From Bacillota bacterium (GTDB lineage Bacteria > Bacillota > Clostridia > Lachnospirales > Lachnospiraceae), in assembly GCA_023421505.1 (NCBI GenBank), contig JAEZTJ010000068.1, forward strand, positions 65,004-129,003: a DNA stretch of 64,000 nt, written 5' to 3'. Both the position numbers and the translations under genes were made by a program. The notes below the pieces were generated by a model that was not told the DNA's origin, searched no databases, and saw only the letters and a program-made list of their open reading frames with translations. Below are positions 34,456 to 44,484 of this stretch, one piece after another (positions within the stretch are counted from its first letter, which is position 1; every line of letters begins with the position of its first letter).

Positions 34456-35310
34456 TCAGTGTTCTCCGTGCATTCTTTTAAATTCTATAGGTGTCATTCC
34501 TTCAATTCTCTTGAATACTGAGCAGAAATAGCTGACATCGTTAAAACCGGTAATCGCTGCAATTTCCTTTAGTACGGAATTGTCAGCGGCGGTAAGAAGC
34601 TCTTTTGCTTTTTGAATTCTTAATCTGGTTAAATATTCGAAAGGCCTCATGTTAAATTCCTTTTTAAATAATCGGCAAAGGTGCTGTGAAGATACTCCTG
34701 CTATTTCGGACATATCGGATAAGGCAATATCATGATTGAAGTGACTTTCCAGATATGTCAAAACGGCTTGTAGCTGTTTGCTCCTGAGTTGCTTGCATTT
34801 CTGCGTTTCCGCTCCGATATTGTTATTCATTTCAAGCAGAAAGTGATACAAATGCCAGGACATATCTGATGCAGTCAAGAGTCCTGCGTTCTTTGCAGCT
34901 GCATGTATGTTGCTGTGCAATAGATTCAATCTATCCATATCATGTACATAAAACACCTTATAGTTGCCAAGTTCTGTTAATGCTGAGAAATTACTTGCCG
35001 CATACCCATGAAACGTCAGCCACCAGGTAGTCCAAGGCTCTTCTTCGGCATAATATTCATGGGGCACTCCCGGTTTGAAGTAAAATCCCATATTAGCCGT
35101 AATATTAAAGTCCTTGTTATCTATCCGCAAATGTCCTTTGCCTGCAGTGGTATAGAGAAATTGATAACTTAAAAGACCTTCAGGCCGTATTGCAAGATGT
35201 TGGTTAGAAAGTGAGCCAACTCCTGTGATGTAGAAGGGTAGTTTTAAAACTTCTTCTGTGACAATTGGAAATATCATTTTTCTTGGGTAATAATCTTTGG
35301 TTATGTTCAT
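34456..35310 (-). CDS. AraC family regulator with N-terminal cupin domain
   Basis: A 284-residue regulator. The N-terminal sugar-sensing cupin region is at about 15-90 (GLLSYQFLYTTAGKGHLRID, MGFYFKPGVPHEYYAEE). C-terminal paired HTH motifs lie at about 185-280 (IALSDMSEIAGVSSQHLCRL, LKEIAAITGFNDVSYFCSVF). It is divergent from the GH39 xylosidase gene and most likely activates it in response to xylo-oligosaccharides. The ribosome site is weak. Confidence 0.92.
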   Translation of the reverse strand: MNITKDYYPRKMIFPIVTEEVLKLPFYITGVGSLSNQHLAIRPEGLLSYQFLYTTAGKGHLRIDNKDFNITANMGFYFKPGVPHEYYAEEEPWTTWWLTFHGYAASNFSALTELGNYKVFYVHDMDRLNLLHSNIHAAAKNAGLLTASDMSWHLYHFLLEMNNNIGAETQKCKQLRSKQLQAVLTYLESHFNHDIALSDMSEIAGVSSQHLCRLFKKEFNMRPFEYLTRLRIQKAKELLTAADNSVLKEIAAITGFNDVSYFCSVFKRIEGMTPIEFKRMHGEH

Positions 35311-35610
35311 ATTTTAATATAATTATCAATATTCTATGATTGATACAGGGTCAAAAGTATTAGTATAATATCAATATAATTATATTAAGGTACCTAATAT
35401 AAGTCAAGAAATTTAACAAGAGTAATTAATTTAATATGACAAGAGAAATTAATTTTGATTAAAGACAATCTCATGCAATAATTTTATGCCTGCAAGCAAG
35501 ACGAAGGTATGGACAGTAGGTTGAAAAATTACGTTAACCAAAATATAAGACTGCGTAATCTTGGCATAAACATATTATGCTTAAGATGTAACGCAGGAAT
35601 GGAGGTAAAG
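35311..35610. other. Divergent intergenic region and long leader of the GH39 gene
   Basis: AT-rich, with no gene. From about 35518 the sequence TAGGTTGAAAAATTACG, later ATGCTTAAGATG and GCAGGAATGGAGGT, loosely resembles the recurrent leader element at 38551 and 56163. A frame is open through it from 35509, but GGAGG at 35601 sets the start at 35611. Confidence 0.45.
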
Positions 35611-37053
35611 ATGAACAAGTTTATGATTGATACAAATTCAGCTGCCACAGCTTTTCCACATGTGTGGGAAGAGTGTGTGGGAAGCTGTCATGCTGCTACA
35701 GCACTTCGCGAGGATTGGAGAAGACAATTGAAGAAATGTCATGAGGAGCTGGGCTTTAAGGCAGTACGTTTTCATGGACTGTTTAATGACGAAATGAGCG
35801 TATATAGCATGACTGAAAATGGGCCCTATTACAGCTTTTACAATATAGATATTATCTATGATTATCTTTTAGAGCTTGGTATGAAGCCCTTTGTTGAACT
35901 GAGCTTTATGCCCCAGGATATGGCTTCCGGTAACCAGACGGCATTCCATTATAAGGCCAATGTTACCCCACCATCCGATTATGACCGCTGGAGCGAATTA
36001 ATTGAAAGATTCGCAAAGCACATTATAGAACGTTACGGAATTGATGAAGTCAGTACCTGGTTTTTTGAGGTATGGAATGAACCGGAATCCTATTATTTTT
36101 GGGCAGGTGGTCAGGAGGGATATTTTAAGCTTTACAGGCATACTGCGGAGGCACTGAAAAGAGTTAATCAAAGACTACGAATAGGTGGACCGGCTACCGG
36201 CGGAGAAAAGTGGATTAGTGAAATGATTGCATATTGTGAGGAAAATAATGTACCTCTGGATTTTATATCCACGCATCATTACCCCACTGATATTGGCATT
36301 GGCTTCGGACACCCCATGGAGGAGAGGATGGCAAAATCTAAACGCGGTGCTTTAGGTGAGAAAACCAAGCTGGTTCGAGAAATAGCAGGGAACTATCCGT
36401 TAATGTACACTGAGTGGAATAATTCACCAGGAAACAGAGACGTATATCATGACATGCCTTATGCTGCGGCCTTTGTAGTAAAAACGCTCGCTGATAATTA
36501 TGGATTGACAGATATATACTCGTTTTTTGCATTTACTGATATATTTGAGGAAATGCAGACAGCAGCTACGCCATTTCATGGTTGTTTTGGACTATTAAAT
36601 ATTCATGGCATTCCAAAGCCTACCTATAGGGCCTTTCAAATACTTCATATTATGGGGACGGAAAGAATTCCGGTGACAGGTGGAGAAAGTCCGACCCTTG
36701 AGGTATTAGCAGTAAAAAAAGCTTCAGATAAACTAACAATCCTTGCGTATAACCATAACATACCCTTATCACCGATCAAGGAAGAAGAGTCAATGCTGAT
36801 TGTAAAGGGGCTTCCAAATAACTTAACAGCAACACTGCAGAGAATAGATGAGGAGCATTGCAACCCGCGTAAGAAGTGGATTGAGATGGGAAGTCCGGAG
36901 TATTTGAATAAAGAGCAGCTTCAACAGTTATTGGAGGCTTCTGAATTCAAAGATGAAATAATCAATGGCGAAGATACAAGTGAGGGTGTAGTTTTTCACT
37001 TATCAGTTCCACCTCATGGTATTGCAGTAATTACCATCAGGCAGGCTCGTTAA
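35611..37053 (+). CDS. Glycoside hydrolase family 39 (beta-xylosidase)
   Basis: A 480-residue TIM-barrel enzyme that releases xylose from xylo-oligosaccharides. The acid/base Glu is in FFEVWNEPESYYFWAGG, and the nucleophile Glu is in PLMYTEWNNSPGNRDVYHD. VRFHGLFNDEMSVY is the typical GH39 N-terminal strand, and a beta-sandwich tail covers the last 130 residues. There is no signal peptide, so it acts in the cytoplasm on imported oligomers. It is divergent from the AraC regulator. Confidence 0.95.
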   Translation: MNKFMIDTNSAATAFPHVWEECVGSCHAATALREDWRRQLKKCHEELGFKAVRFHGLFNDEMSVYSMTENGPYYSFYNIDIIYDYLLELGMKPFVELSFMPQDMASGNQTAFHYKANVTPPSDYDRWSELIERFAKHIIERYGIDEVSTWFFEVWNEPESYYFWAGGQEGYFKLYRHTAEALKRVNQRLRIGGPATGGEKWISEMIAYCEENNVPLDFISTHHYPTDIGIGFGHPMEERMAKSKRGALGEKTKLVREIAGNYPLMYTEWNNSPGNRDVYHDMPYAAAFVVKTLADNYGLTDIYSFFAFTDIFEEMQTAATPFHGCFGLLNIHGIPKPTYRAFQILHIMGTERIPVTGGESPTLEVLAVKKASDKLTILAYNHNIPLSPIKEEESMLIVKGLPNNLTATLQRIDEEHCNPRKKWIEMGSPEYLNKEQLQQLLEASEFKDEIINGEDTSEGVVFHLSVPPHGIAVITIRQAR

Positions 37054-37077
37054 ATTACTGATCTTTTAAAATGAAGG

Positions 37078-37120
37078 CTATGAATAAAAAGATACTCATA
37101 GGAGTGTCTTTTATTCATAG
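37078..37120. terminator. Hairpin between the GH39 gene and the convergent epimerase gene
   Basis: CTATGAATAAAA pairs with TTTTATTCATAG, with an inner GATACTC/GAGTGTC stem. The T-tract lies inside the stem; the call is based on the convergent position and stem length. Confidence 0.6.
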
Positions 37121-37255
37121 TACGCTAGATATAGCGCAATCTGACAGGTTAAATACCAGACTTCGAATTAATAGTGTAAGCATATTGCCAAGAGTAAGGG
37201 TATCCCTTCGAATGGTATATCTGTATTACTGATGTCAAAAATTTAATAGACGTAT

Positions 37256-38191
37256 TTAATAATTATTCTGATTTTTCTCCAGGATTGCTTCAACGTGCTG
37301 CCTTAAGCCATCTTCTATCGGTGTGGAAGGCATTGTTACTCCAAGCGTTTTTAATTTTGATAAATCATATATTCTGTGGCATACGGAAGGTACTGCATCA
37401 GGATGAGATGGCAGATAATCATCAACAGGTATAGCTTCAATTTTTATATCAACCTGGAGAATACTGGCAATAATCTCATAATATTTTCTGCACTCAAGAA
37501 CATCGGGTCCGCCTACACAAAAAATCTGGTTGTAAGCTTCTTCCTTGCCAACGACATCAATCATAAGCGCACATAAGTCGTCCACAAAGATAGGATGCAG
37601 CAAGAAATGCCCACCGCCCACTAAGGATATGGTTTTTTGTGTTACAAGCTTTTCAATCAGTTCAGGGTCACGCTGATGCAAAGGCAGACAGCCAAGCTCA
37701 GAGCCGGGGCCGAATATGTGACCCGGTCTTAGTATTGTCCAGGGAACTACTCCAGTACCTGCTTTGATAAACTCCAATTCACATAACCGTTTATTTCCTG
37801 CATAACCTTCATAAAGCCATTTGTCATTTTCCTCTGACTGTGGAAATCTCCTTGCTGATGGTTCATATACGATATCCGTAGAGATAATAATGAGCTGTTT
37901 GGCAAGGTTGGTGAATACATCAATGTCCTGACTGGCATCGGCAGCATTCATACATATGCAGTCCAGAACAGCATCCCACTTGACGTTAGCTGCTTCTAGT
38001 GTATTTTTGAATGCAGTATGGTCAGAACGGTCTGCTTTTAATGGAATTACTCCTAAAGGGACTGGCTTATTGCCTCTGGTCACTACCCAGACCTCAAGTC
38101 CATAGCTAAGTGCTTTTTGAGCCAAATGACTGCTGACAAAACCACTGCCGCCTATAATCAGAAGTTTTCGTTTGTTGCTTTTATTATTCAT
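37256..38191 (-). CDS. NAD-dependent epimerase/dehydratase family protein
   Basis: A 311-residue extended SDR. The N-terminal Rossmann motif is LLIIGGSGFVSSHLAQKA, then ISTDIVYEP, the catalytic YAGNK (Y-x-x-x-K) with LCELEF after it, and RPGHIFGPGSELG. The substrate is unknown, probably a nucleotide sugar or a related compound. GGAG six bases before ATG 38191 decides the start; the frame is open from 38221. It stands alone, convergent with the GH39 gene. Confidence 0.85.
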   Translation of the reverse strand: MNNKSNKRKLLIIGGSGFVSSHLAQKALSYGLEVWVVTRGNKPVPLGVIPLKADRSDHTAFKNTLEAANVKWDAVLDCICMNAADASQDIDVFTNLAKQLIIISTDIVYEPSARRFPQSEENDKWLYEGYAGNKRLCELEFIKAGTGVVPWTILRPGHIFGPGSELGCLPLHQRDPELIEKLVTQKTISLVGGGHFLLHPIFVDDLCALMIDVVGKEEAYNQIFCVGGPDVLECRKYYEIIASILQVDIKIEAIPVDDYLPSHPDAVPSVCHRIYDLSKLKTLGVTMPSTPIEDGLRQHVEAILEKNQNNY

Positions 38192-38550
38192 AGGGTTCTC
38201 CATTCTATAGTAACATCTCAAATAGCTGAATATGCTATACTTCTAAAACTTAGTAATGTTATTCTAACACCAGTACAGATTAGAATCCACCTACTTATTT
38301 TATAATTATTATGGGATCATACTTAAGGAGAGCGCATCCATCAACATAAGTAGTGCATTTTAAAATCAACTGTGGTAATATATGTATAAATCAGAGTTCA
38401 GAGTAATCCGTTGTAAAGCAAGTGGCCCTACTTAAGCGAGTTAAAAGAGAGAATTACAGAGAAATATGTGATTAAGAATGAATCCTATACATTATAATTA
38501 ATATTTATTCGATTAATAAATAGGTATGGCCGGTAATGATAATCAGGAGG
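38192..38550. other. Intergenic region between the epimerase and DUF2207 genes
   Basis: AT-rich, no gene or clear promoter recognised. The leader element begins at 38551. Confidence 0.4.
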
Positions 38551-38638
38551 ATAGGTTGAAAAATCAAAGATTTTTCAATCAGCAAATTTGTGCGCTGCCC
38601 AAATTCGCAGGTTTTGGCGGCAGATAGGGGTTAAAATG
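38551..38638 (+). repeat. Copy B of the recurrent leader element
   Basis: ATAGGTTGAAAAA, loop, TTTTTCAATCAGCAAA, then GGCGGCAGATAGGGGTTA, ending at the ATG of the DUF2207 gene (38636). It parallels copy C (56163-56263) in order, spacing and stem. It supplies the ribosome site of the gene. Confidence 0.75.
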
Positions 38639-40423
38639 AAGAAACTTATTAGAATATTTGTTATAGTATTTGCAATAGCTTTATCATTAATAAGTCATTC
38701 CAGAAAAGTAACTGCAGAGGAGGATTTATATATCCCTGACTGGAAAGTGGAGGCACAGCTGCTAGAGAATGGAGACTTACAGATCTCAGAGGATATCACC
38801 TTTGAATTTAATGATGAATTTAATGGTGTTTACAGAGATATTATGTTAGATAAAACCTCTGGCGTATCGCAAATTAAGGTACAGGAGCAATATGGGGAAA
38901 GCTTTAGTGAGTATTCACAGGTTGAAGCTGCCGATAATGGAGATCAGGGAGTATTCACGATAAAAGTTGATGACGACAAAGCACTTATTAAAATCTATTC
39001 TCCCTCCGAAGACGAGAAAAAGACTTTCAGAATTAGTTATATTGTAAATAATGTAGCGATTAGGTATAACGATACCGGAGAACTATATTATAAATTTTTA
39101 GGTAATGAAAATAAAACCTCTGTCGGTAGCTTTACCATAATGCTTCACTTACCGCAGGCGGATACTGATAATAAGGTGAAGGTCTTTGCCCATGGACCTT
39201 CTAATGGAAGGATTTCGAGGAAAAGCGATACCCTTTACCAAATGCAGGTAAATACAGTGCCGTCCAATACATTTATTGAGGGAAGGATATTATTCCCGAG
39301 AGATTTTATTGCTTTATCAAGTAATAATCAGAAGCTTGACAGATATTCTGCAATTATCGAGGAGGAAGCTTCCTTTAGGCAGAAACAAGAGGAAGAGAGA
39401 GAAAGAAAAGAAGCTTTCAGAAAGCTTATGAGTACAATTACCCTTTGTTCTTCAGGCTTCGCTTTGGCTTTATTTGTCATAATACTGTACCAGTGCAGGA
39501 GAAAGATCAGTGATATTACTAATCAGGGCTCGGAAATTCCACAGGACTGTACCCCTGCCATAGCGTCTTTAATCACCGGTACAATTGCAGGTAGCAATAC
39601 TATTTTTGCAACAATACTGAACTTATTTAGAAAGGGATTTTTAAGAATACAGGAAGAATTTACTGACATATCCGGTAATCAAAGCTTTGTTATGTATAAG
39701 ACAAAGGATGCAGATAATACTTTATTGTCTCATGAAAGCTTTTTAATCCGTTTTTTATTTCAAGATATGGGAAATGGAAGTTCTGTCAGTATACAAGATA
39801 TAAAACACTTCAGTAAGCATCACAATGCTGAGTTTGTAAAAAAGTATATGGGATGGAAAAATAAAATAAAATCAGATGCGGTGCAAAATGATTATTACGA
39901 TAAAAGTAAGAAAAAACAGGGTACCTTGTTGATTATCCTTTCCTTAATACTTTTAGCACTGGGTATCATAACAGCAATTGCTGGTAGTGGATTTGCTGTA
40001 ATTGGTATTCTTATAGCTATACCACTATTAATCTATGGAGCTTTTTTGTTTTATCGGCTTACGGATTTTGGCTATGACCAAAGCAGAAGGTGGATTAATT
40101 TTGTAAAATATATGAAAAAGCATTATACTGATCTATCGGAAGAGGAAGTAATCAATACTTTAGATTTATCCTTAATCTATGCTTTAAGCCTCAATGCAGT
40201 AAAGAAGCAAAAGAATGTCTCCCAAGAGGCATACTCTATGAATAGCTGGATTTTTTGGTATATATTATTTATGAATTCTAATAATAATGTATTTCGAGAT
40301 GATTTTAACAATTCCTTTGAAGCGATTGGTGTCTCTCAGGATTCAAGCGGGAACTTCTCAGGAGGAGGTTTTTCTGCTGGTGGAGGTGGTGGTGCCGGCG
40401 GCGGAGGTGCAGGTGGTTTTTGA
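38636..40423 (+). CDS. DUF2207 domain membrane protein with glycine-rich tail
   Basis: A 595-residue protein. A signal sequence (about 1-30) is followed by the DUF2207 extracytoplasmic domain (PDWKVEAQLLENGDLQISED, then FNGVYRDI), a membrane helix (about 262-285), a cytoplasmic part and a helix pair (about 435-480). It ends in a long Gly-rich tail (GGGFSAGGGGGAGGGGAGGF) of the kind usual in this family. The function is unknown, probably at the cell envelope. The ATG lies at the end of leader element copy B. The frame is open from 38588, but the first 16 codons there fall in the leader. Confidence 0.9.
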   Translation: MKKLIRIFVIVFAIALSLISHSRKVTAEEDLYIPDWKVEAQLLENGDLQISEDITFEFNDEFNGVYRDIMLDKTSGVSQIKVQEQYGESFSEYSQVEAADNGDQGVFTIKVDDDKALIKIYSPSEDEKKTFRISYIVNNVAIRYNDTGELYYKFLGNENKTSVGSFTIMLHLPQADTDNKVKVFAHGPSNGRISRKSDTLYQMQVNTVPSNTFIEGRILFPRDFIALSSNNQKLDRYSAIIEEEASFRQKQEEERERKEAFRKLMSTITLCSSGFALALFVIILYQCRRKISDITNQGSEIPQDCTPAIASLITGTIAGSNTIFATILNLFRKGFLRIQEEFTDISGNQSFVMYKTKDADNTLLSHESFLIRFLFQDMGNGSSVSIQDIKHFSKHHNAEFVKKYMGWKNKIKSDAVQNDYYDKSKKKQGTLLIILSLILLALGIITAIAGSGFAVIGILIAIPLLIYGAFLFYRLTDFGYDQSRRWINFVKYMKKHYTDLSEEEVINTLDLSLIYALSLNAVKKQKNVSQEAYSMNSWIFWYILFMNSNNNVFRDDFNNSFEAIGVSQDSSGNFSGGGFSAGGGGGAGGGGAGGF

Positions 40424-40467
40424 TTGATACGAATTCCAACAACAGAGAAAGAGAGGAGATTTACAAA

Positions 40468-43323
40468 ATGGAGGAATTAGATGCAATTGCATTAGTGAAA
40501 GAGGGGGCATCGGCTTGGTTCTATGTCGATTCGAAGGGCAAGGATTATGATGGATTAAGCCTTATAGCAAAATCCTTTGCGAAGGATGTTAATACGATTA
40601 CCGGAATAACACCGACAATTACATCTGATATAAATCAACTGAAGAATACAGTGCTGGTGGCAGGATCTATTGGCAATAACGTATTGATTGACACATTAAT
40701 AGCAGAAAGCAGAATTGATGTATCTGCTATAATAAATAAATGGGAATGCTATCAGATTAAGGTGATTGATCATCCAACAGAAAAGATAGACAGGGCCGTC
40801 ATAATTGTAGGTAGTGATAAGAGAGGAACCATCTACGGTATTTATCATATTTCAGAATTAATCGGGGTTAGTCCATGGGTTTACTGGGGAGATGTTGTAC
40901 CTGTAAAACAGCAGGAGCTCATTATTCCAGTAGCAAAATTAGAAAAGATCGCTAGGGAACCCTCTGTAAAATATAGAGGTATTTTTCTTAATGATGAATG
41001 GCCATCTCTCGGAACCTGGTGTACGAATAAATTTGGCGGCTTCAATGAAGACCTTTATGTTAATGTGTTTGAATTGATTTTAAGATTAAAAGGCAATTAT
41101 TTATGGCCGGCAATGTGGAGTGCGATCTTCAGCGAGAATGGAAAAAGCAGTAACATAGCAAATGCAAAGCTTGCTGATGCATACGGTATCGTTATGGGAA
41201 CATCTCATCATGAGGGGTTATACCGTGCAGGGGAAGAGTGGCAAAAGGATTATCTAAACTATGGTAAGAGTAATGAATGGAATTTTGCAGTTAACCGGGA
41301 GGCGATTACTAAATTCTGGGAAGATGCTGTAATACGAAACAAAGATTTCGAGAACCTGATAACGCTGGGAATGAGAGGAGAACGTGACTCAGCACTTGGC
41401 GGGAGCCTTCAGGATAACATTAATTTATTAAAAGATATTATTACTACACAAAAAGCTTTATTAAAGAAATATGGAAATGCAGATGCACCCCAGGTTCTTA
41501 CCCTTTATAAGGAAGTTGAAAAATTTTGGTATGGAACAGAGGAAGTAACCGGTCTAAAGGATTGGGAAGTACTAAATGACGTAACAATTATGCTGGCAGA
41601 GGATAATTTCGGCAATCTCAGAACTCTGCCTGCTAAGGAAGAGAGAAACAGAAAGGCCGGTTGGGGCATGTATTATCATTTTGATTATCATGGCGGTCCG
41701 GTTTCTTATGAGTGGATCAATACATCTCCAATTGAAAAGACTTGGGAACAGATGTCTATGGCATATGATTATGGAGTTCGTGAGGTTTGGATTGTTAATG
41801 TTGGTGATTTAAAACCGGCAGAATTTAATATGTCCTACTTTTTAGATCTGGCATATGATTTTGATACCTGGGGAACAAAGGGTATGAATAAAACAAAGGA
41901 ATACACCCTAAAATGGGTACAACAGCAATTCGGTAAAGCCATAGGAATGGACGGGGATATAATAAAAGGAATCGCTAAAGTAATATCTGATTATGCGAGA
42001 ATGAATGGAAATCGTAAACCAGAGGTACTTACCCCCGCAATATACAGTAATATCTATGAGAAAGAAGCTCAAACCATGCTGGAGCAGGCAATAAGCCTGG
42101 AAATGGATGCGAAAAAGTATGAGGCAATGATGCCGGCTTCTTTGAAGGATGCTTACTATCAGTTAGTATACTACCCCGCAGTAGCATCGGCTAATGTTGT
42201 CAAGATGCATATCTATGCGGGTCTCAATCATCGCTATTATGCTTTGAAGAGTGTTCTTGCCAATCAATATGCAAAATTAGTTGAGGAGGCAATTACGACG
42301 GATGAGGGTATGCAGAAGTACTATAATGATACCTTATCTGGCGGTAAATGGCAGGGTATAATGAGTTCACCCCACATTGGCTATGTAAACTGGAATGCAG
42401 ATGGGTGGAAGTATCCGGAGTATTATATAGTTGATCCGCTATCAGAGGCTTGTATGATTGTGGATATTGAAGGAGTTGAGCCGGGATATCGTTCTGGAAC
42501 AGCTAAGCTTCCGGTATTTACTAATTTGCTTCAGGAAAACTATGCCATTACAATTAGTAATGGTGGCAAAGCAGAGTTTGAATTTACAGCAGAAGCAAGT
42601 GAAGATTGGATTAGGCTAGATAACAACAAGGGTCTTGTAGTCGATGGTAAATCGATTAATGTTACAGTAAATTGGGATAAGGTTCTCACTACGTCTAACG
42701 GTATGATAACAATCACTGGAGCAAAGCAGACAGTTCATATAGAGGTTACAGCTGAAGTCGTGGATGTAAGCAGTCTTCCGGAGAAAACCTTTGTGGGTAA
42801 GAATAATATTATTTCAATTGAAGCAGAGCATACAGTAGATAAAAAGGCGAAAGAGGAAGCCGAATGGAAGGTAATTGAAAATTATGGACGTACTTTATCC
42901 TCACTTAAAATGTATCCGACAACGGTATCCTTTCAGAATGTACAGGCAGCACCTTACTTGGAATACAGTATCTATGTAGCTGAGGATACCAACTATATAC
43001 TTACCCTGTATACCGCTCCGAGTAATAATTTATTAAAAGGCAGCAGATTAAAATATGCAGTATCCTTTGATGGGGAAGAGCCTGTCATAGCTGATTCCTT
43101 ACACAAGAACTTTATTGCGGGTGATTATAATAACGAAGAATGGTGCAATGGTGTACTTGATAATATTCATACCTCTACCACCTCACACCGGCTGATTAAA
43201 GGAACGCATTTATTACGCATATATGGTCTAGATGCAGGTCTGGTTATTCAAAAACTGGTTTTATCGAAGGATAAGCTACCAGATACCTATCTAGGACCGA
43301 AGGAAAGTTATTGCAAGATCTAA
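40468..43323 (+). CDS. Glycoside hydrolase family 115 (xylan alpha-1,2-glucuronidase)
   Basis: A 951-residue enzyme removing (4-O-methyl)glucuronic acid from xylan. Family landmarks are YGIYHISELIGVSPWVYWGDV, VKYRGIFLNDEWPSLGTW, LKGNYLWPAMWSAIF, GTSHHEGLYRAGEEW, ITLGMRGERDSALGG, MYYHFDYHGGPVSYEWIN and the long C-terminal beta region. There is no signal peptide, so it is probably cytoplasmic. ATG 40468 follows AGGAG, 44 bases after the DUF2207 gene; the frame is open from a TTG at 40420. It belongs with the GH39 and GH43 genes in the same function. Confidence 0.95.
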   Translation: MEELDAIALVKEGASAWFYVDSKGKDYDGLSLIAKSFAKDVNTITGITPTITSDINQLKNTVLVAGSIGNNVLIDTLIAESRIDVSAIINKWECYQIKVIDHPTEKIDRAVIIVGSDKRGTIYGIYHISELIGVSPWVYWGDVVPVKQQELIIPVAKLEKIAREPSVKYRGIFLNDEWPSLGTWCTNKFGGFNEDLYVNVFELILRLKGNYLWPAMWSAIFSENGKSSNIANAKLADAYGIVMGTSHHEGLYRAGEEWQKDYLNYGKSNEWNFAVNREAITKFWEDAVIRNKDFENLITLGMRGERDSALGGSLQDNINLLKDIITTQKALLKKYGNADAPQVLTLYKEVEKFWYGTEEVTGLKDWEVLNDVTIMLAEDNFGNLRTLPAKEERNRKAGWGMYYHFDYHGGPVSYEWINTSPIEKTWEQMSMAYDYGVREVWIVNVGDLKPAEFNMSYFLDLAYDFDTWGTKGMNKTKEYTLKWVQQQFGKAIGMDGDIIKGIAKVISDYARMNGNRKPEVLTPAIYSNIYEKEAQTMLEQAISLEMDAKKYEAMMPASLKDAYYQLVYYPAVASANVVKMHIYAGLNHRYYALKSVLANQYAKLVEEAITTDEGMQKYYNDTLSGGKWQGIMSSPHIGYVNWNADGWKYPEYYIVDPLSEACMIVDIEGVEPGYRSGTAKLPVFTNLLQENYAITISNGGKAEFEFTAEASEDWIRLDNNKGLVVDGKSINVTVNWDKVLTTSNGMITITGAKQTVHIEVTAEVVDVSSLPEKTFVGKNNIISIEAEHTVDKKAKEEAEWKVIENYGRTLSSLKMYPTTVSFQNVQAAPYLEYSIYVAEDTNYILTLYTAPSNNLLKGSRLKYAVSFDGEEPVIADSLHKNFIAGDYNNEEWCNGVLDNIHTSTTSHRLIKGTHLLRIYGLDAGLVIQKLVLSKDKLPDTYLGPKESYCKI

Positions 43324-43607
43324 GTGTGAATAGTCTTGCAAAAGACATGCAAGCCTTTATAAGAATAGCAAAAGACGCTATTCTTCAGGATTTGTGCCTG
43401 CGTCATCCTCGGCACAAACTAATTCAAAGTGCAGGCATGGGCGTTAGTGTGAATAGTCTTGCAAAAGACATGCAAGCCCAAAGCCTCGCATACGAGGCAA
43501 TTCTATGCCCAAAAAGCATGATGCCTAACAGCGGCATCATGACGGGAGGAGTGAAAGATTTTTCTAATCCCAAGCAGCTAGATATTGATTATAGGTAGTA
43601 TGATAGA
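43323..43607. repeat. Repeat-rich intergenic region after the GH115 gene
   Basis: A 33-bp sequence (AGTGTGAATAGTCTTGCAAA, then AGACATGCAAGCC) occurs identically at 43323-43355 and 43446-43478. Between them lies an inverted copy of the palindromic element of the 57364 array (43391-43439: TTTGTGCCTGCG...CTCGGCACAAACTAATTC). Several small hairpins follow. An open frame (43311-43598) consists of these repeats and is not considered a gene. Confidence 0.7.
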
Positions 43608-43650
43608 AAGAGCCGATAACTGTGATTAACTTCACAAATTATCGGTTCTT
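43608..43650. terminator. Terminator near the convergent M23 gene
   Basis: AAGAGCCGATAA pairs with TTATCGGTTCTT around a 19-base loop, followed by T-rich DNA. Confidence 0.75.
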
Positions 43651-43666
43651 GAATTTTATATCCTAA

Positions 43667-44473
43667 TTAAGAATCGAACCTTATCCTATCTTTATCTGTA
43701 GGAACACCTTTCAGTACATTTTGCCATTCACCACCTTGGAATACTTGATATTGTTCAAAGGCACAAGGCAATCCCTTTGCAGTAGATATGTCACTGCTAT
43801 CCATAAGCTGAAAATGCAAATGAGGAGCAAAAGAATTACCTGAATTACCGACTCTACCAATAACTTCACCTTTTTTTACACTCTGATCAACTGAAACCTT
43901 AATAGACCCTTTTTGAAGATGAACTAGTGCAGCATATACCTGGTCGCTACATTTCATAATGATGTAGTTACCGGCAACTGATTGTATGTCGTCTTTTTTG
44001 GGATCAAAATAATGAGCATTTTTATAGGCATTAGACAAATCGGAAAGTAAATTTGTTCGTTCTCGTTCTTTATAACCATCCTCCGCCTTCACTATAACTC
44101 CGTCGCAAGGTGCATATACTTCCTGGCCCCAGCAATAATATTTATTTATCGGAACTCCAAAAAGGAGATATTGCATTAAGCTAACGCGGTAAGCGGGCCA
44201 GCCCTTTCTTTCCCAATCCACTTGAATAAAGTCATAAGCATATCTGGTTCCTAACTGATCTGTTCCGTGGCTCGGAATTTTTGTTCCAGGAGTGTTAGGG
44301 GAGAGCCATTCACCCCGTAAAGGAAACGCTACGATGATCGGATCATGCATTTGAATCATCTCATACCTCCTATCCGCAGGACTTGAAATCGCTAGTATTA
44401 TAAAGGCAAATGCCAGAAGGATGCTGATACGTAAAAGCATTCGCTTTTTCCTATTCCAAATTAAGACTCGCAT
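43667..44473 (-). CDS. M23 family metallopeptidase (membrane-anchored)
   Basis: A 268-residue LytM-like protein with one N-terminal membrane helix (about 13-30). Peptidase residues are HGTDQLGTRYAYDF (H and D ligands) and the HLHF motif in GNSGNSFAPHLHFQ; GNYIIMKC and GEVIGRVGNSG are core strands. It probably trims peptidoglycan cross-links, though an unusual insertion separates the metal-ligand motifs. It lies 11 bases after the TetR gene, with which it forms an operon. AGGGG lies before the ATG. Confidence 0.9.
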   Translation of the reverse strand: MRVLIWNRKKRMLLRISILLAFAFIILAISSPADRRYEMIQMHDPIIVAFPLRGEWLSPNTPGTKIPSHGTDQLGTRYAYDFIQVDWERKGWPAYRVSLMQYLLFGVPINKYYCWGQEVYAPCDGVIVKAEDGYKERERTNLLSDLSNAYKNAHYFDPKKDDIQSVAGNYIIMKCSDQVYAALVHLQKGSIKVSVDQSVKKGEVIGRVGNSGNSFAPHLHFQLMDSSDISTAKGLPCAFEQYQVFQGGEWQNVLKGVPTDKDRIRFDS

Positions 44474-44484
44474 GTACCAACCCC

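Noticed and set aside
43311..43598. 95-residue open frame after the GH115 gene
   Set aside because: It is built from direct repeats and hairpins (NSLAKDMQA twice), overlaps the GH115 end and has no ribosome site or known family.
43667..43690. AAGAATCGAACCT as a tRNA end
   Set aside because: It is inside the end of the M23 gene, and no cloverleaf can be drawn.
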